NCBI GenBank assembly: GCA_007134665.1
Contig: SLKH01000064.1
Coordinates: 1 to 12,619 of the forward strand
DNA: 12,619 nucleotides
Source of the DNA: Balneolaceae bacterium
Lineage (GTDB): Bacteria; Bacteroidota; Rhodothermia; Balneolales; Balneolaceae
Direction: 5' to 3'
Below the pieces are notes generated by a model. It was not told the DNA's origin and ran no database searches. It was given only the letters and a program-made list of their open reading frames with translations. Positions 1 to 8,432 of this stretch are shown here, piece after piece (the stretch's first letter is position 1; every line of letters starts with the position of its first letter). A program made the position numbers and the translations under genes.

Positions 1-158
1 ATATAAATTTATAATCAGTGATTCGCGGATTTACCTGTTCAGTAATTTTATGTAGCGTTTTACAATAGCTGACAATTTTAGATTCAATAAATAACTTACA
101 TGAGACGGATTATAAAGTCAATATTTGCAGTTCCATAATAATAATTTATTTGAGGTGG

Positions 159-1337
159 TTATATCATTTCAACCACAAGTGCTGATGCACCTCCTCCGCC
201 ATTGCAGATTCCAGCACACCCCAACGTACCTCCGGTTCTGTTGAGTGCATGCAGGAGTGTTACGACAATTCTTGCTCCCGAACATCCAATTGGATGGCCA
301 ATACTTACTGCGCCACCATGAATATTCACGATCTCAGGATTCAAATCCAGAAGCCGGTTATTGATGATAGAGACGACAGAAAAAGCTTCATTAATCTCAA
401 AGAGATCGATATCCTTAACTTCGAGTCCTGCCCGTTTTAATGCAATCGGAATGGCATCTGCCGGTGCAGTAGTGAACCACTCCGGTGCTTTGGCAGCACT
501 GGCGTGGCTTCTGATTCGGGCAATGGGTGAAAGTTTAAGCTCTTTTGCTTTTTCTTCACTCATCAATAAAACTGCAGCCGCACCGTCATTAATACTGCTT
601 GCATTGGCTGCAGTTACTGACCCTTCCTTGTCAAAAACCGGCCGAAGGTTTGGGATCTTATCAAAATTAACCTTTTCCAGTTCTTCATCTATTATAACCT
701 CGGTAATATCTCCTTTTCGTCCCCTGACTTTTATTTTTATAATTTCATCTTTGAAATATCCCTTCTCATGAGCTTCAATTGCACGTTTGTAAGAGGCGGT
801 TGCATACTCATCCTGATCCCTGCGGGATATGTTACAATCCGCAGCACAAAGCTCTGCTGCATTTCCCATGTGGAAATCCTTATAGACATCCCAAAGTCCA
901 TCTTTGATGATACCGTCCTGAACTTCAGAGTTGCCAAGTTTTGAACCAAAACGGTGTTTGGGAAGGTAGTAGGGAACATTACTCATGCTTTCCATGCCAC
1001 CTGCAATCATGATATCCACTTGTCCGAGCTGAATCTGGTCTGTGGCGATCATAATCGCCTTCATTCCGGATGCACATACTTTATTGATGGTTGTACAGGG
1101 TGTTTTTTCGGAAAGCCCGGCTTTAATAGCAGCCTGACGGGCAGGCGCCTGGCCAATTCCTGCAGTTAATACATTCCCGAAACTGACTTCCTGAACATCA
1201 TCGGGTTTTAATCCGGCAGATTTGACTACTTCAATTATAGTCGTTGCTCCAAGTTCCGGCGCACTCATATCTGAAAGGCTTCCGCCAAATGATCCAAGCG
1301 GAGTTCGTTTCGCTTCAACGATAACAACATTTTTCAT
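159..1337 (-). CDS. atoB: Acetyl-CoA C-acetyltransferase (thiolase)
   Basis: A complete 392-residue thiolase, the usual length for the soluble biosynthetic/degradative tetrameric class. It should catalyse reversible condensation or cleavage of two acetyl-CoA and acetoacetyl-CoA in the cytoplasm. All active-site elements are visible: the acylated cysteine C88 in NKVCASGMKA, the NEAF motif near residue 315, the histidine H348 in GHPIGCSG, and the second cysteine C378 in CNGGGGAS close to the C-terminus. The N-terminus VVIVEAKRTPLGSFGG is typical and supports the start at 1337; no Shine-Dalgarno sequence precedes it. It lies 168 bp downstream of the trans-sulfuration enzyme on the same strand, so it may have its own promoter. 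In the cell it could serve fatty-acid, ketone-body or glutaryl-CoA breakdown; the exact physiological direction cannot be read from sequence. The symbol atoB is by family similarity; thlA or phaA would be equally defensible. Confidence 0.93.
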   Translation of the reverse strand: MKNVVIVEAKRTPLGSFGGSLSDMSAPELGATTIIEVVKSAGLKPDDVQEVSFGNVLTAGIGQAPARQAAIKAGLSEKTPCTTINKVCASGMKAIMIATDQIQLGQVDIMIAGGMESMSNVPYYLPKHRFGSKLGNSEVQDGIIKDGLWDVYKDFHMGNAAELCAADCNISRRDQDEYATASYKRAIEAHEKGYFKDEIIKIKVRGRKGDITEVIIDEELEKVNFDKIPNLRPVFDKEGSVTAANASSINDGAAAVLLMSEEKAKELKLSPIARIRSHASAAKAPEWFTTAPADAIPIALKRAGLEVKDIDLFEINEAFSVVSIINNRLLDLNPEIVNIHGGAVSIGHPIGCSGARIVVTLLHALNRTGGTLGCAGICNGGGGASALVVEMI

Positions 1338-1505
1338 AGCAATATCTAATATGTTAATCCGGATATTGATCCTGGAACCAAGCGAATCTGTTAACTGTAT
1401 GATCCCTTCCAGGCATATTCCTTACAAAAAAACTAAATTTTTTTGAATTCAGGTAATGAACAAACTACTGGCTGTATAAAATATCCTGTAAAGTCGTGGC
1501 CAGAT

Positions 1506-2642
1506 TTAAAAAGCCTGATTTAGATCTTCAATCAGATCGTCGACATCTTCAATCCCGACGGATACCCGAATAAGAGAATCTTTTAACCCTGTTTTTCTTC
1601 TGACTTCTGCCGGGATTGATCCATGAGTCATTGAAGCCGGATGGCTGATCAGGGATTCCACTCCACCGAGACTCTCTGCAAGTGCAAATACTTTCGTTCG
1701 GCTCATAAACCGTGATGCGGATTCCTGGGTATCTTCTTTTAATGTAAAAGATAACATCCCGCCAAAGCCTGACATTTGTTTCTTTGCAAGTGTATGTTGA
1801 GGGTGCGATTCAAGTCCGGGATAATACACTTTGTCAGTTTGTGGATGATTTTCCAGATGGTCCGCTATAGTTTGAGCATTTTTTACAGACCGATCCATTC
1901 TTACATGAAGTGTTTTAATTCCCCGAAGAACAAGGTATGAATCCATTGGCCCCGGAACGCCACCGGTGGTTTTGACCTGGAATCGCAGATTTTCTATCAC
2001 TTCCTGATTTGATGTGGCAACTGCGCCCCCGATGACGTCTGAATGGCCGCCGAGATACTTGGTTGTTGAGTGCATGACAATATCAGCTCCAAGCTCAAGT
2101 GGCCTTTGCAGGTAAGGGGAGGCAAATGTATTGTCAACTGCAGACAAAATACTGTTCTTCTTTGCGATTTCTGCAATTTTACTGATATCTACGATCCTGA
2201 GCAGTGGATTGGTAGGGGTTTCGATCCAAATCATTTTAGTTTCAGAACGAATTGCCTCTCTAACATTTCCGGTATCTGTCATGTCGACAAAAGAGAATTC
2301 GATACCATAAGGTTCGAAAACCTGTGTAAATAGCCGGTAACTGCCACCATACAGATCGTTAGTGGCTATTACGTGATCTCCTGGGCGCAGAGATTTTAAA
2401 ATCGCATCCATCGCAGCACAACCACTGGCAAAACAGGCACATTCATCAGCTCCTTCAAGCCCTGCAATTAATTTTTCCAGAGCTGTTCTTGTTGGATTTC
2501 CTACGCGTGCGTAGTCGTAGCCCTGGTGTTCATTCGGAGCACTTTGTACATATGTTGACGTCTGAAAAATCGGAGGCATAACAGCACCGGTCGTTTTTTC
2601 TGGTGCCTGTCCTGCGTGAATAGCTTTAGTATTGAATTTCAT
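1506..2642 (-). CDS. metB: Cystathionine gamma-synthase / gamma-lyase family PLP enzyme
   Basis: A 378-residue Cys/Met-metabolism PLP-dependent enzyme, full length for the family and cytoplasmic. Visible family features are the YxR phosphate-binding motif at Y44-R46 (YARVGNPTR), the pyridine-nitrogen aspartate D170 in AVDNTF, the Schiff-base lysine K195 in HSTTKYLGGH, and the C-terminal ESLGGVESLISHP block with SVGIED. Known members either make cystathionine from an activated homoserine and cysteine (MetB/MetI) or split cystathionine (MccB/CGL). These activities interconvert within the family and the sequence alone does not separate them, so the symbol is provisional. The start at 2642 gives the standard MKFNTKAIHAGQ opening. 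It begins 13 bp after the stop of the TPR lipoprotein gene upstream, which implies co-transcription with the two lipoprotein genes. Confidence 0.9.
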   Translation of the reverse strand: MKFNTKAIHAGQAPEKTTGAVMPPIFQTSTYVQSAPNEHQGYDYARVGNPTRTALEKLIAGLEGADECACFASGCAAMDAILKSLRPGDHVIATNDLYGGSYRLFTQVFEPYGIEFSFVDMTDTGNVREAIRSETKMIWIETPTNPLLRIVDISKIAEIAKKNSILSAVDNTFASPYLQRPLELGADIVMHSTTKYLGGHSDVIGGAVATSNQEVIENLRFQVKTTGGVPGPMDSYLVLRGIKTLHVRMDRSVKNAQTIADHLENHPQTDKVYYPGLESHPQHTLAKKQMSGFGGMLSFTLKEDTQESASRFMSRTKVFALAESLGGVESLISHPASMTHGSIPAEVRRKTGLKDSLIRVSVGIEDVDDLIEDLNQAF

Positions 2643-2655
2643 GATTATTTAAGTC

Positions 2656-3882
2656 TTACAGGTTAGCTTTGCTTCGTGCTTCTTCTGCTTCGTCTGTCAT
2701 ATTGAGGTGACTATAAATCTGGTATATACTCCTCCAGATTTCCGGGTTTTCGGGATTCCGGTCAGCCACTTCCTGCCAGATGGGTACAGACCGGACTAAC
2801 AAGTTTTCAGCTTTTTCAGTCAGACGCTCAGCAAGTACTTCATTTCTGTTTTCTGCAAGATTTAACAGATACCCGGCAGTGTTTTTATAGAATGCCGCAG
2901 TGATAAAATTAATTTCAGCAGGATCCGGATGATTTTCCAGTACAAGGCGATATAGTGACTCCGCTTCATCAAGATCTGACATGAGCGATTCATACTTTTC
3001 AAGGATGTCCGTATCACTCACATTACTTTCAATCATTGAGCTTAAAGAAGTTTGAATATAAAAAAACAATTCTGTTGCAAGTGCTTCGTGATAGGGTAAT
3101 ACGCTGTTTCTGGCTACAGTTAATTCTCTCAATAACTCAATTGATGCTTCATGATTTTCATCAAGAATGTAAGCATTAATCAGGCCGTGTTTTACTTCAT
3201 CATTATGTGGGTATTCTTCAAGTAATTCCTGATAAAGCTGAATTGAAGATTGGAGCTGTCCTTCTTCAAGTAACAGATATGCAAGTTGTTCTTTCATCTC
3301 CAGCGGTAATGGGGCATAATTGTCATGTGCAGCTTGCAGTGATGCTACCGCATTTTGTAATTCTCCAATTCTATAATGTGCTGTTGATTTCAGCTCATAA
3401 GCAGACATAACATCAGGTTTGATCAGAATTGCATTGACAAGGTGGTCAATGGCGGGTTGTACGTACTGATTATCATTATTGGTATTAGCAAATTCCCATA
3501 AGTGTTCGGCTGCATCAAACTCCGTTTGCCAGGCATTGTCGAGAATATTGTTTGCAATAGATCTCATTGAAGATGATTCACTGTTTTCAAGTAAATCAGT
3601 TGAGTATTTCATTTCCCGGTAATAGTCGATTCTTGCAGATGCAAATTGCTGGTCGTGTGCAATGTTTTTAAGGGCTCTTGCTTTCAGGTAGTGAAGATTT
3701 TCATTACCTGGTTCATCCCGGAGTAAAACAGTAGTGGTTGCAAGAACTCGTTCATAATCTTCTGATTGGAAAGAACGTTCTGCCTGTTCAAGTGATAGTT
3801 CCTGTGTGCTACATGCTATCAATGTAAAAAAGAACCCGAAGACAAGCATAATGCTTGCCGTTCGGGCTAAAAAATTCCTCAT
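2656..3882 (-). CDS. TPR-repeat lipoprotein (shorter paralogue)
   Basis: A 408-residue predicted lipoprotein of unknown specific function. Residues 1-24 are a type II signal peptide: a basic start (MRNFLAR), a hydrophobic core and a lipobox LIAC with the lipidated cysteine at C24, so the protein should be membrane-anchored and exposed to the periplasm. The remainder is alpha-helical with degenerate tetratricopeptide repeats, clearest around residues 32-70, 143-190, 195-260 and 365-405. The C-terminal WRSIYQIYSHLNMTDEAEEA closely resembles the end of the neighbouring lipoprotein (WQSLFQVYTTLGMDEEAEEA). Shared segments also occur near residues 65-95 and 143-180, so the two are tandem paralogues. 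It starts 19 bp after that gene and is followed 13 bp later by the trans-sulfuration gene. TPR lipoproteins usually act as assembly scaffolds; no partner can be named here. Confidence 0.85.
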   Translation of the reverse strand: MRNFLARTASIMLVFGFFFTLIACSTQELSLEQAERSFQSEDYERVLATTTVLLRDEPGNENLHYLKARALKNIAHDQQFASARIDYYREMKYSTDLLENSESSSMRSIANNILDNAWQTEFDAAEHLWEFANTNNDNQYVQPAIDHLVNAILIKPDVMSAYELKSTAHYRIGELQNAVASLQAAHDNYAPLPLEMKEQLAYLLLEEGQLQSSIQLYQELLEEYPHNDEVKHGLINAYILDENHEASIELLRELTVARNSVLPYHEALATELFFYIQTSLSSMIESNVSDTDILEKYESLMSDLDEAESLYRLVLENHPDPAEINFITAAFYKNTAGYLLNLAENRNEVLAERLTEKAENLLVRSVPIWQEVADRNPENPEIWRSIYQIYSHLNMTDEAEEARSKANL

Positions 3883-3901
3883 ATACTTCCCGGATTAAAG
3901 G

Positions 3902-5215
3902 TTAGTCAAGTCCTGCGCGATTCATGGCCTCTTCTGCTTCCTCATCCATACCCAAAGTTGTATAAACCTGGAAGAGAGACTGCCAGTAATTGGTATTATT
4001 CGGATCTAATTCAGCAGCCCGCTCATAATACTCCATGGATTGAGTCAGTTCTTCCCTGGCTTGTTCATCATATTCTCTTGCCAGTTCATTATCCCGGGTG
4101 TTATTACGTTTGTCAAACAGGGCGGCAGCTTTGTTCTGGTATATGATACCAAGTACGTTGTAAGCATTGTCATCCTGAGGATTGAGCTCAATAGATGATT
4201 TGATCTCTTCAACTGCCAATTCAGCTAACTCATTTCCTTCACGTTCGGCTTCCTCGGCTTCGGCTCTAATAGCGTCGATCTGCTGTTGAAGATCTTCCTG
4301 TTCGGAGCTCGAGAGTTGAGCCATCTGATCCTGCATCTGGTAGATTCTCTGATAGTTATTACTTGCTTCATTCAAGTGTACCTCGGCTGAACGGTAGAGC
4401 TGAGTTCCCAGTACAAAATAAAATTGTGGGTTATTCGGATCGTCTTCAATCAATGTACGAATCAGGTTAATCGCTTCTTCAGTCTCACCTGTTTCCAGGT
4501 ATGAATCAGCCAGGAATTGAACAAACGTAGGTTCATCTGGATACCGCTCCATTGCCTCGAGTGAAAGGTCCCGGGCTTCATCATAGCGGTTCTGCACAAA
4601 GTAGAGGCTGATCATAAACTCATAATCCTCAAAAACCGGCTCATCCATTTTTGACATAGCGGTTTCATAGGTCCTTGTAGCTTCTTCCACATCACCAAGC
4701 TGATATTGAATGGAAGCAAGCACAACATAGGATATGGAACTGTCAGGCTGAACGGTTATGGCATTGACAAAATGATCCCTGGCTACCTGGTCCGGGTTAT
4801 CGGTCACTTGCCGGAGGCTGTCTTCGGTCATCATCTCTGCCCCGGAATTGTGTTCCGTTGCCCAGATACTTGTTATAATATCATCAATATTATCGATTTC
4901 ACTGGGTACCCTGTCCATCTGAGAACCAAAACGCTTTGCATTTTGGTATGACTCATACATGTCCTCATAATAAGGTAAGCGATCTGATGGCGGTTGCAGG
5001 TCTTCAGCTATTGAACCCAATGCAGTTGCCTTGTAATAATAAGCCAGTGCATTTGTTGAATCCTCTTCAAGAGCCTGTTCGGCAGCAGCTAAGGATGCTT
5101 CATAGTCAAAAGTCTGAAGTGCAAGTCGCGCGTCTCGGATCAGCGGATCAGGAGTTTCACATCCCCAAAGGATACCAACTGTCAATATTAAAATAAATAG
5201 TGGTTTGATTTTCAT
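3902..5215 (-). CDS. TPR-repeat lipoprotein (longer paralogue, with coiled coil)
   Basis: A 437-residue predicted lipoprotein when started at the ATG at 5213-5215. The frame stays open to an ATG at 5305, but the extra 30 residues are polar and would bury the signal peptide. From 5215 the protein begins MKIKPLFILILTVGILWGC, a textbook type II signal with lipobox LWGC and lipidated C19. Tetratricopeptide-like repeats occupy roughly residues 24-65, 145-190, 194-260, 262-285 and 340-430. A charged, Gln/Glu-rich stretch at about 286-345 looks like a coiled coil and is absent from the shorter paralogue downstream. The mature protein is strongly acidic. It is the first gene of a probable operon (TPR lipoprotein, TPR lipoprotein, trans-sulfuration enzyme) and is divergent from ridA across 176 bp that must carry both promoters. 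Its specific role is unknown. Confidence 0.85.
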   Translation of the reverse strand: MKIKPLFILILTVGILWGCETPDPLIRDARLALQTFDYEASLAAAEQALEEDSTNALAYYYKATALGSIAEDLQPPSDRLPYYEDMYESYQNAKRFGSQMDRVPSEIDNIDDIITSIWATEHNSGAEMMTEDSLRQVTDNPDQVARDHFVNAITVQPDSSISYVVLASIQYQLGDVEEATRTYETAMSKMDEPVFEDYEFMISLYFVQNRYDEARDLSLEAMERYPDEPTFVQFLADSYLETGETEEAINLIRTLIEDDPNNPQFYFVLGTQLYRSAEVHLNEASNNYQRIYQMQDQMAQLSSSEQEDLQQQIDAIRAEAEEAEREGNELAELAVEEIKSSIELNPQDDNAYNVLGIIYQNKAAALFDKRNNTRDNELAREYDEQAREELTQSMEYYERAAELDPNNTNYWQSLFQVYTTLGMDEEAEEAMNRAGLD

Positions 5216-5391
5216 ATGAATAAGTTTCTTATCAAGATTTCTGTAACAATCATTCTGAAAGTAAACATAACTACACCATTCCGCAATAACTGCATTGAGG
5301 TTCAATTACCCCGGAAAGCTTTGTCAGCTTGTATATTTAACCTGTTTAAAGGTAAATTGTTGCAAATAACAATGAATATAATACCATATAG

Positions 5392-5775
5392 ATGAAAAAA
5401 ATAACGTTTGAAACCGATCGTGCACCAGAAGCAATCGGACCCTATAGCCAGGCAGTTAAGTATGATGGAATATTGTACTGTTCGGGTCAGATCGGACTTG
5501 ATCCGGAGACGATGCAATTGTCAGGAAGTGATATTGTTTCTCAGTCAAGACAGGTGATGAAGAATCTTGGGGAGGTTCTCAAGGCATCAGGTTGTAATTT
5601 TAATGATGTATTGAAATGTACCATTTACCTTGCTGATATGGATGACTTTGCCAAAGTGAATGAAATCTACGGTGAAGTTTTCAATGAACTTCCACCTGCG
5701 AGGGAGACTGTTGCAGTTAAAACACTACCCAAAAATGCATTGGTAGAGATCAGTTGTCTTGCAATTGCAAACTGA
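5392..5775 (+). CDS. ridA: RidA family 2-iminobutanoate/2-iminopropanoate deaminase
   Basis: A complete 127-residue member of the RidA/YjgF/UK114 family, the normal length. Archetypal RidA is a cytoplasmic trimer that hydrolyses enamine/imine intermediates released by PLP enzymes such as threonine dehydratase, yielding 2-oxoacids and ammonia and preventing damage to other PLP enzymes. The diagnostic residues are present: Y17 in GPYSQA, the SGQIGLDPET loop at 31-40, the substrate-carboxylate-binding arginine R104 in PPARETV, and the glutamate E119 in ALVEISCLA. These place it in the active RidA subgroup rather than the inactive Rid4-7 groups. It is the only clearly recognised plus-strand gene here. 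It is divergent from the lipoprotein/trans-sulfuration cluster and ends 16 bp before the convergent M23 gene. A TATAAT hexamer at 5377-5382 lies very close to the start and has no good -35 partner, so I do not call it a promoter. Confidence 0.95.
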   Translation: MKKITFETDRAPEAIGPYSQAVKYDGILYCSGQIGLDPETMQLSGSDIVSQSRQVMKNLGEVLKASGCNFNDVLKCTIYLADMDDFAKVNEIYGEVFNELPPARETVAVKTLPKNALVEISCLAIAN

Positions 5776-5791
5776 TAAATAGAACTCAATA

Positions 5792-7711
5792 TCAGCGCCG
5801 CACCGACCCAAATTCTCTGTGTGCCAGATTACCAACTCCATCATATACCCATACTTTAACCTGGTTCACTGATTGTGGCTGAAATCCCGGTTTATAAAAT
5901 GTAAGTTTCTGTTTATCCGGATCAAACTCTGTAATACCCTTTTCTCCATTTACTTCGATTCTTGATCGCAGAAAATCGATACCTGACATCTGATCAACGA
6001 CCGGAATATGAACGACATGCATACCGGCCAGATTTTGTTCAATTTTCGGTGGCCCTACATAAGGAGGATGTATATCATTTAGGATATGAAACTCCTGTAA
6101 TTCTCTGATACTGGTCCTGATCAAAGAACCTGGCTTGCCTGCAGTGTGGAACAGATGGCGGTTTCTTGAATTATATGCATATAAACCCACCGTTCTATCA
6201 GAATTACTCGTTGCAGGCAGAATGATATTCAGGTTTGCATGTCTTCTGAGCGGGATATGTTCAGGTTCAAAACGTATGACCGGAAATTGGTCCTGGTATT
6301 CAACAATCATTTCCACATTCAGAGTATCAAACAGAGCACCTTCGGGGAATTCAACCCAGATTGTTTGATCCGGAAGGTGTAAAAATTGTCTTTCACCAGG
6401 GACAAGGGTTTTTCCAGCTCTTCTGAATTCAGGGTTATTTGTATAATATATTGGAGAGTGCTGGAAACGGACTGCATCCGGATTAGGGCCGGCTGATGCA
6501 GTGTATTCAGTCAGAAATTGAGGTTGTACAGTCCGTGTTGAAAATCCTGCATCATTTACAACCGGATTCCTATTCTGAATTTCACCATTTCGGGGATAAG
6601 CGGGAATTGCTGCTATAGATTCAGCCGGAGAACTTGACCTGTTGGATATATGCAGGTCGAGTTTCGCTCTCGATTGATTCCCGTAAAAGTCTTCTGCTAT
6701 GATCATAACTTTATGAATTCCTTCAGGCAAATCAATCACCCCCCGATTGGAATCAGTTGAATAGAAAGACAGTTCATTGCCATCAACAACATATAATCTT
6801 TGGAAACCCTGCCTTCTTTGCCTCAAAAGCGGGAATACTCTGTCAATGAACATTTGTGATGCATTGTTATAACTGAATGCATCAACTTTTGAATGAAAAA
6901 GAGTATCCTGGTCAACTATAAGAGCAAGTTTATAAACAGCATATACATTAGGAGTTCTGTTGGCGCGGTCGGATACATTTACGGCAAGTCCAACCGGCCC
7001 ATCTGTGTCAATGGATCCAAAATCATAAACCCCGCCCGACTGACGCGGGCGTACTGTGCTCCGGTCTTTGACAGTATATGTTACCGGATCAAGATATTCG
7101 ATTGCCAGGCCGGAGAATTGTGGCGGAATATCGTCATCGATTCCCAGGTTAGTAAGTAACGGGTTAAAGGGTTCATTATCGGGTGTTCGAAGTTCAAAAT
7201 GCAGATGTGGAGGCCCTACACCAGTGGAACCTGTATATCCAATGAGATCACCCTGATTTACGAGTAGATTTTTATGTTCTACGTTGAGATCCAGTAAAAA
7301 ACTGTAATCCTGCATTCGGATAGAATCTGCTATGGCCATTAAGGAATCCTCAAAGCGATTCAGATGAGCATATATGGAATATGAATCATCATTATGCCTG
7401 AGAAAGATTACTTTACCATATCCGTGAGGGCTAATGGCAATTCTGTGTATAATCCCGTCTCTGGTTGCAAATACCTGATATCCTTCACGCCCCCAGGTAC
7501 GAATATCAAGTCCGGCATGAAAATGAGCAGATCTGGTTTCACCGAATGTAGAGGAGATATACGGGCTGGCATCCGTTGGCCATAAATAATGCGTTGAATC
7601 TGAGAGAAAAGAGAGATCCTGTCCTGATGCCTGGAGGGGTAAAAAAAGACAAATCAGGCAGACAGACATGAACGCTTTCAAACTGTAAATGATATCATTG
7701 TACATCCACAT
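5792..7711 (-). CDS. Secreted M23-family zinc metallopeptidase with large beta-rich C-terminal region
   Basis: A 639-residue predicted exported peptidase of the lysostaphin/M23 family, which cleaves peptide cross-links in peptidoglycan or regulates such cleavage. An N-terminal signal peptide (core SVCLICLFLPL, about residues 15-29, followed by QASGQ) has no lipobox cysteine at the cleavage site. The peptidase domain spans about 58-185. It keeps the complete zinc and catalytic set: H65 and D69 (HAGLD), H116 (YAHLN), and H169 and H171 (HLHF). It is therefore likely an active enzyme, unlike many degenerate LytM regulators. Residues 200-639 have no cysteine, look beta-rich and match nothing I recognise; they may be Ig-like wall or partner-binding modules. 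Possible starts are 7711, 7705 and 7669. The first two overlap the end of the upstream gene by 17 or 11 bp, which suggests translational coupling; 7669 would remove the overlap. Confidence 0.88.
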   Translation of the reverse strand: MWMYNDIIYSLKAFMSVCLICLFLPLQASGQDLSFLSDSTHYLWPTDASPYISSTFGETRSAHFHAGLDIRTWGREGYQVFATRDGIIHRIAISPHGYGKVIFLRHNDDSYSIYAHLNRFEDSLMAIADSIRMQDYSFLLDLNVEHKNLLVNQGDLIGYTGSTGVGPPHLHFELRTPDNEPFNPLLTNLGIDDDIPPQFSGLAIEYLDPVTYTVKDRSTVRPRQSGGVYDFGSIDTDGPVGLAVNVSDRANRTPNVYAVYKLALIVDQDTLFHSKVDAFSYNNASQMFIDRVFPLLRQRRQGFQRLYVVDGNELSFYSTDSNRGVIDLPEGIHKVMIIAEDFYGNQSRAKLDLHISNRSSSPAESIAAIPAYPRNGEIQNRNPVVNDAGFSTRTVQPQFLTEYTASAGPNPDAVRFQHSPIYYTNNPEFRRAGKTLVPGERQFLHLPDQTIWVEFPEGALFDTLNVEMIVEYQDQFPVIRFEPEHIPLRRHANLNIILPATSNSDRTVGLYAYNSRNRHLFHTAGKPGSLIRTSIRELQEFHILNDIHPPYVGPPKIEQNLAGMHVVHIPVVDQMSGIDFLRSRIEVNGEKGITEFDPDKQKLTFYKPGFQPQSVNQVKVWVYDGVGNLAHREFGSVRR

Positions 7712-8348
7712 TGAGTGTCAACAGATTAGTGTTAAGTGTCGCTGTCAGATGATCACCCGTTTTAACGGGGCCAACGCCTTCAGGTGTTCCTGTGAATATA
7801 AGATCGCCGGGCTGTAGTGTAAATATTTTTGAAATATATGAGATTAATGTAATGATACTGAAGATCATTTGTTGTGTCACTCCTTTTTGCACGGTTTTGT
7901 TATTCACCTTTAGCTCCAAATCAAAGCTTTTTTCCGGGAGGTGGGCATCAGCTGGTAGAAAGTTACTGATCGGTGCAAAAGTGTCGAACCCCTTGGCGAT
8001 ACTCCAGGGTTTCCCTTCTTTTTTAGCGATGTTTTGAAGATCCCTTGCAGTAAAATCAATTCCAATGCCGTAACCGGCGATGAACTGTGCAGCTTCTTTT
8101 TCAGATATATTTTTGCCCTCTCTGCCGATAGCGATGACAAACTCAATCTCATGGTGTACATTTTGAGATTGTTCAGGCAGTATCACAGTTCCTCCATCAC
8201 AGAGGATGGAGCTATTTGGTTTTAGAAATATGATCGGTTCATCCGGAACCGGACTGTTCATTTCACGAGCATGTTGTTCGTAATTTCTGCCTACACAAAA
8301 AATATTATTTACCTGTATATGTGGTAGGCCGGGAATCGATCTATTCAT
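7695..8348 (-). CDS. Fumarylacetoacetate hydrolase family protein (FAHD1/acylpyruvase-like)
   Basis: A 217-residue cytoplasmic single-domain FAH-fold enzyme, the size of FAHD1-type acylpyruvases and oxaloacetate decarboxylases rather than the two-domain fumarylacetoacetase. The metal-binding acidic residues are visible: E67 and E69 in HHEIEF, and D98 in GIDFTARD. The catalytic His-Glu dyad of FAHD1 corresponds to H26 and E29 in GRNYEQHARE. K119 in AKGFDTF and the TGTPEGVG loop at 186-193 are also conserved. Known members hydrolyse acylpyruvates or decarboxylate oxaloacetate using Mg or Mn; the substrate here cannot be told. The start at 8348 leaves about 50 bp to a dense group of inverted repeats (8378-8442) that could regulate it. 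Its last codons overlap the start of the M23 peptidase gene, so the two are likely co-transcribed although their functions look unrelated. Confidence 0.9.
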   Translation of the reverse strand: MNRSIPGLPHIQVNNIFCVGRNYEQHAREMNSPVPDEPIIFLKPNSSILCDGGTVILPEQSQNVHHEIEFVIAIGREGKNISEKEAAQFIAGYGIGIDFTARDLQNIAKKEGKPWSIAKGFDTFAPISNFLPADAHLPEKSFDLELKVNNKTVQKGVTQQMIFSIITLISYISKIFTLQPGDLIFTGTPEGVGPVKTGDHLTATLNTNLLTLNVDVQ

Positions 8349-8377
8349 GAATTTAAATTAAGTATTAATCTAATAAC

Positions 8378-8399
8378 GTTTATTGACAGTCAAATAAAC
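8378..8399. repeat. Inverted repeat upstream of FAH-family gene (hairpin A)
   Basis: GTTTATTGAC and GTCAAATAAAC form a near-perfect inverted repeat around a single central A, with one unpaired base in the second arm. It sits 30-51 bp before the FAH-family start, where a promoter or operator would be expected. With almost no loop it is better suited as a protein-binding dyad than as an RNA hairpin. Confidence 0.5.
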
Positions 8400-8432
8400 C
8401 CAAAATTGTCATTGGAACAATGACAATTTTGG
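8400..8432. repeat. Perfect 15-bp inverted repeat (hairpin B)
   Basis: The arms CCAAAATTGTCATTG (8400-8414) and CAATGACAATTTTGG (8418-8432) are perfectly complementary around GAA. This is much longer than chance would give in an intergenic stretch. It is not followed by a T-run on either strand, so a simple terminator is unlikely. It could be an operator, a leader RNA hairpin for the FAH-family gene, or the remnant of a small mobile repeat. Confidence 0.8.

Noticed and set aside
155..176. GTGGTT/AACCAC stem around the thiolase stop as a terminator.
   Set aside because: Only 6 bp with a 10-base loop and no T-run on the minus strand.
361..771. 136-codon plus-strand open frame.
   Set aside because: It is a reverse-strand shadow of the thiolase, with low-complexity Ser/Ile/Phe composition.
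1425..1445. A7/T7 inverted repeat between the trans-sulfuration gene and the thiolase gene.
   Set aside because: Made only of A-T homopolymer runs apart from one terminal C-G pair; too weak for a terminator and likely a bent or low-complexity A-tract.
5213..5305. Extended start of the longer TPR lipoprotein at 5305.
   Set aside because: The added 30 residues are polar and would place the lipoprotein signal internally; starting at 5215 gives a standard signal peptide and lipobox.
5772..5795. CTGATA/TATCAG inverted repeat between the convergent ridA and M23 stops as a bidirectional terminator.
   Set aside because: A 6-bp AT-rich stem with a 12-base loop and no T-run; the symmetry largely comes from the two TGA stops facing each other.
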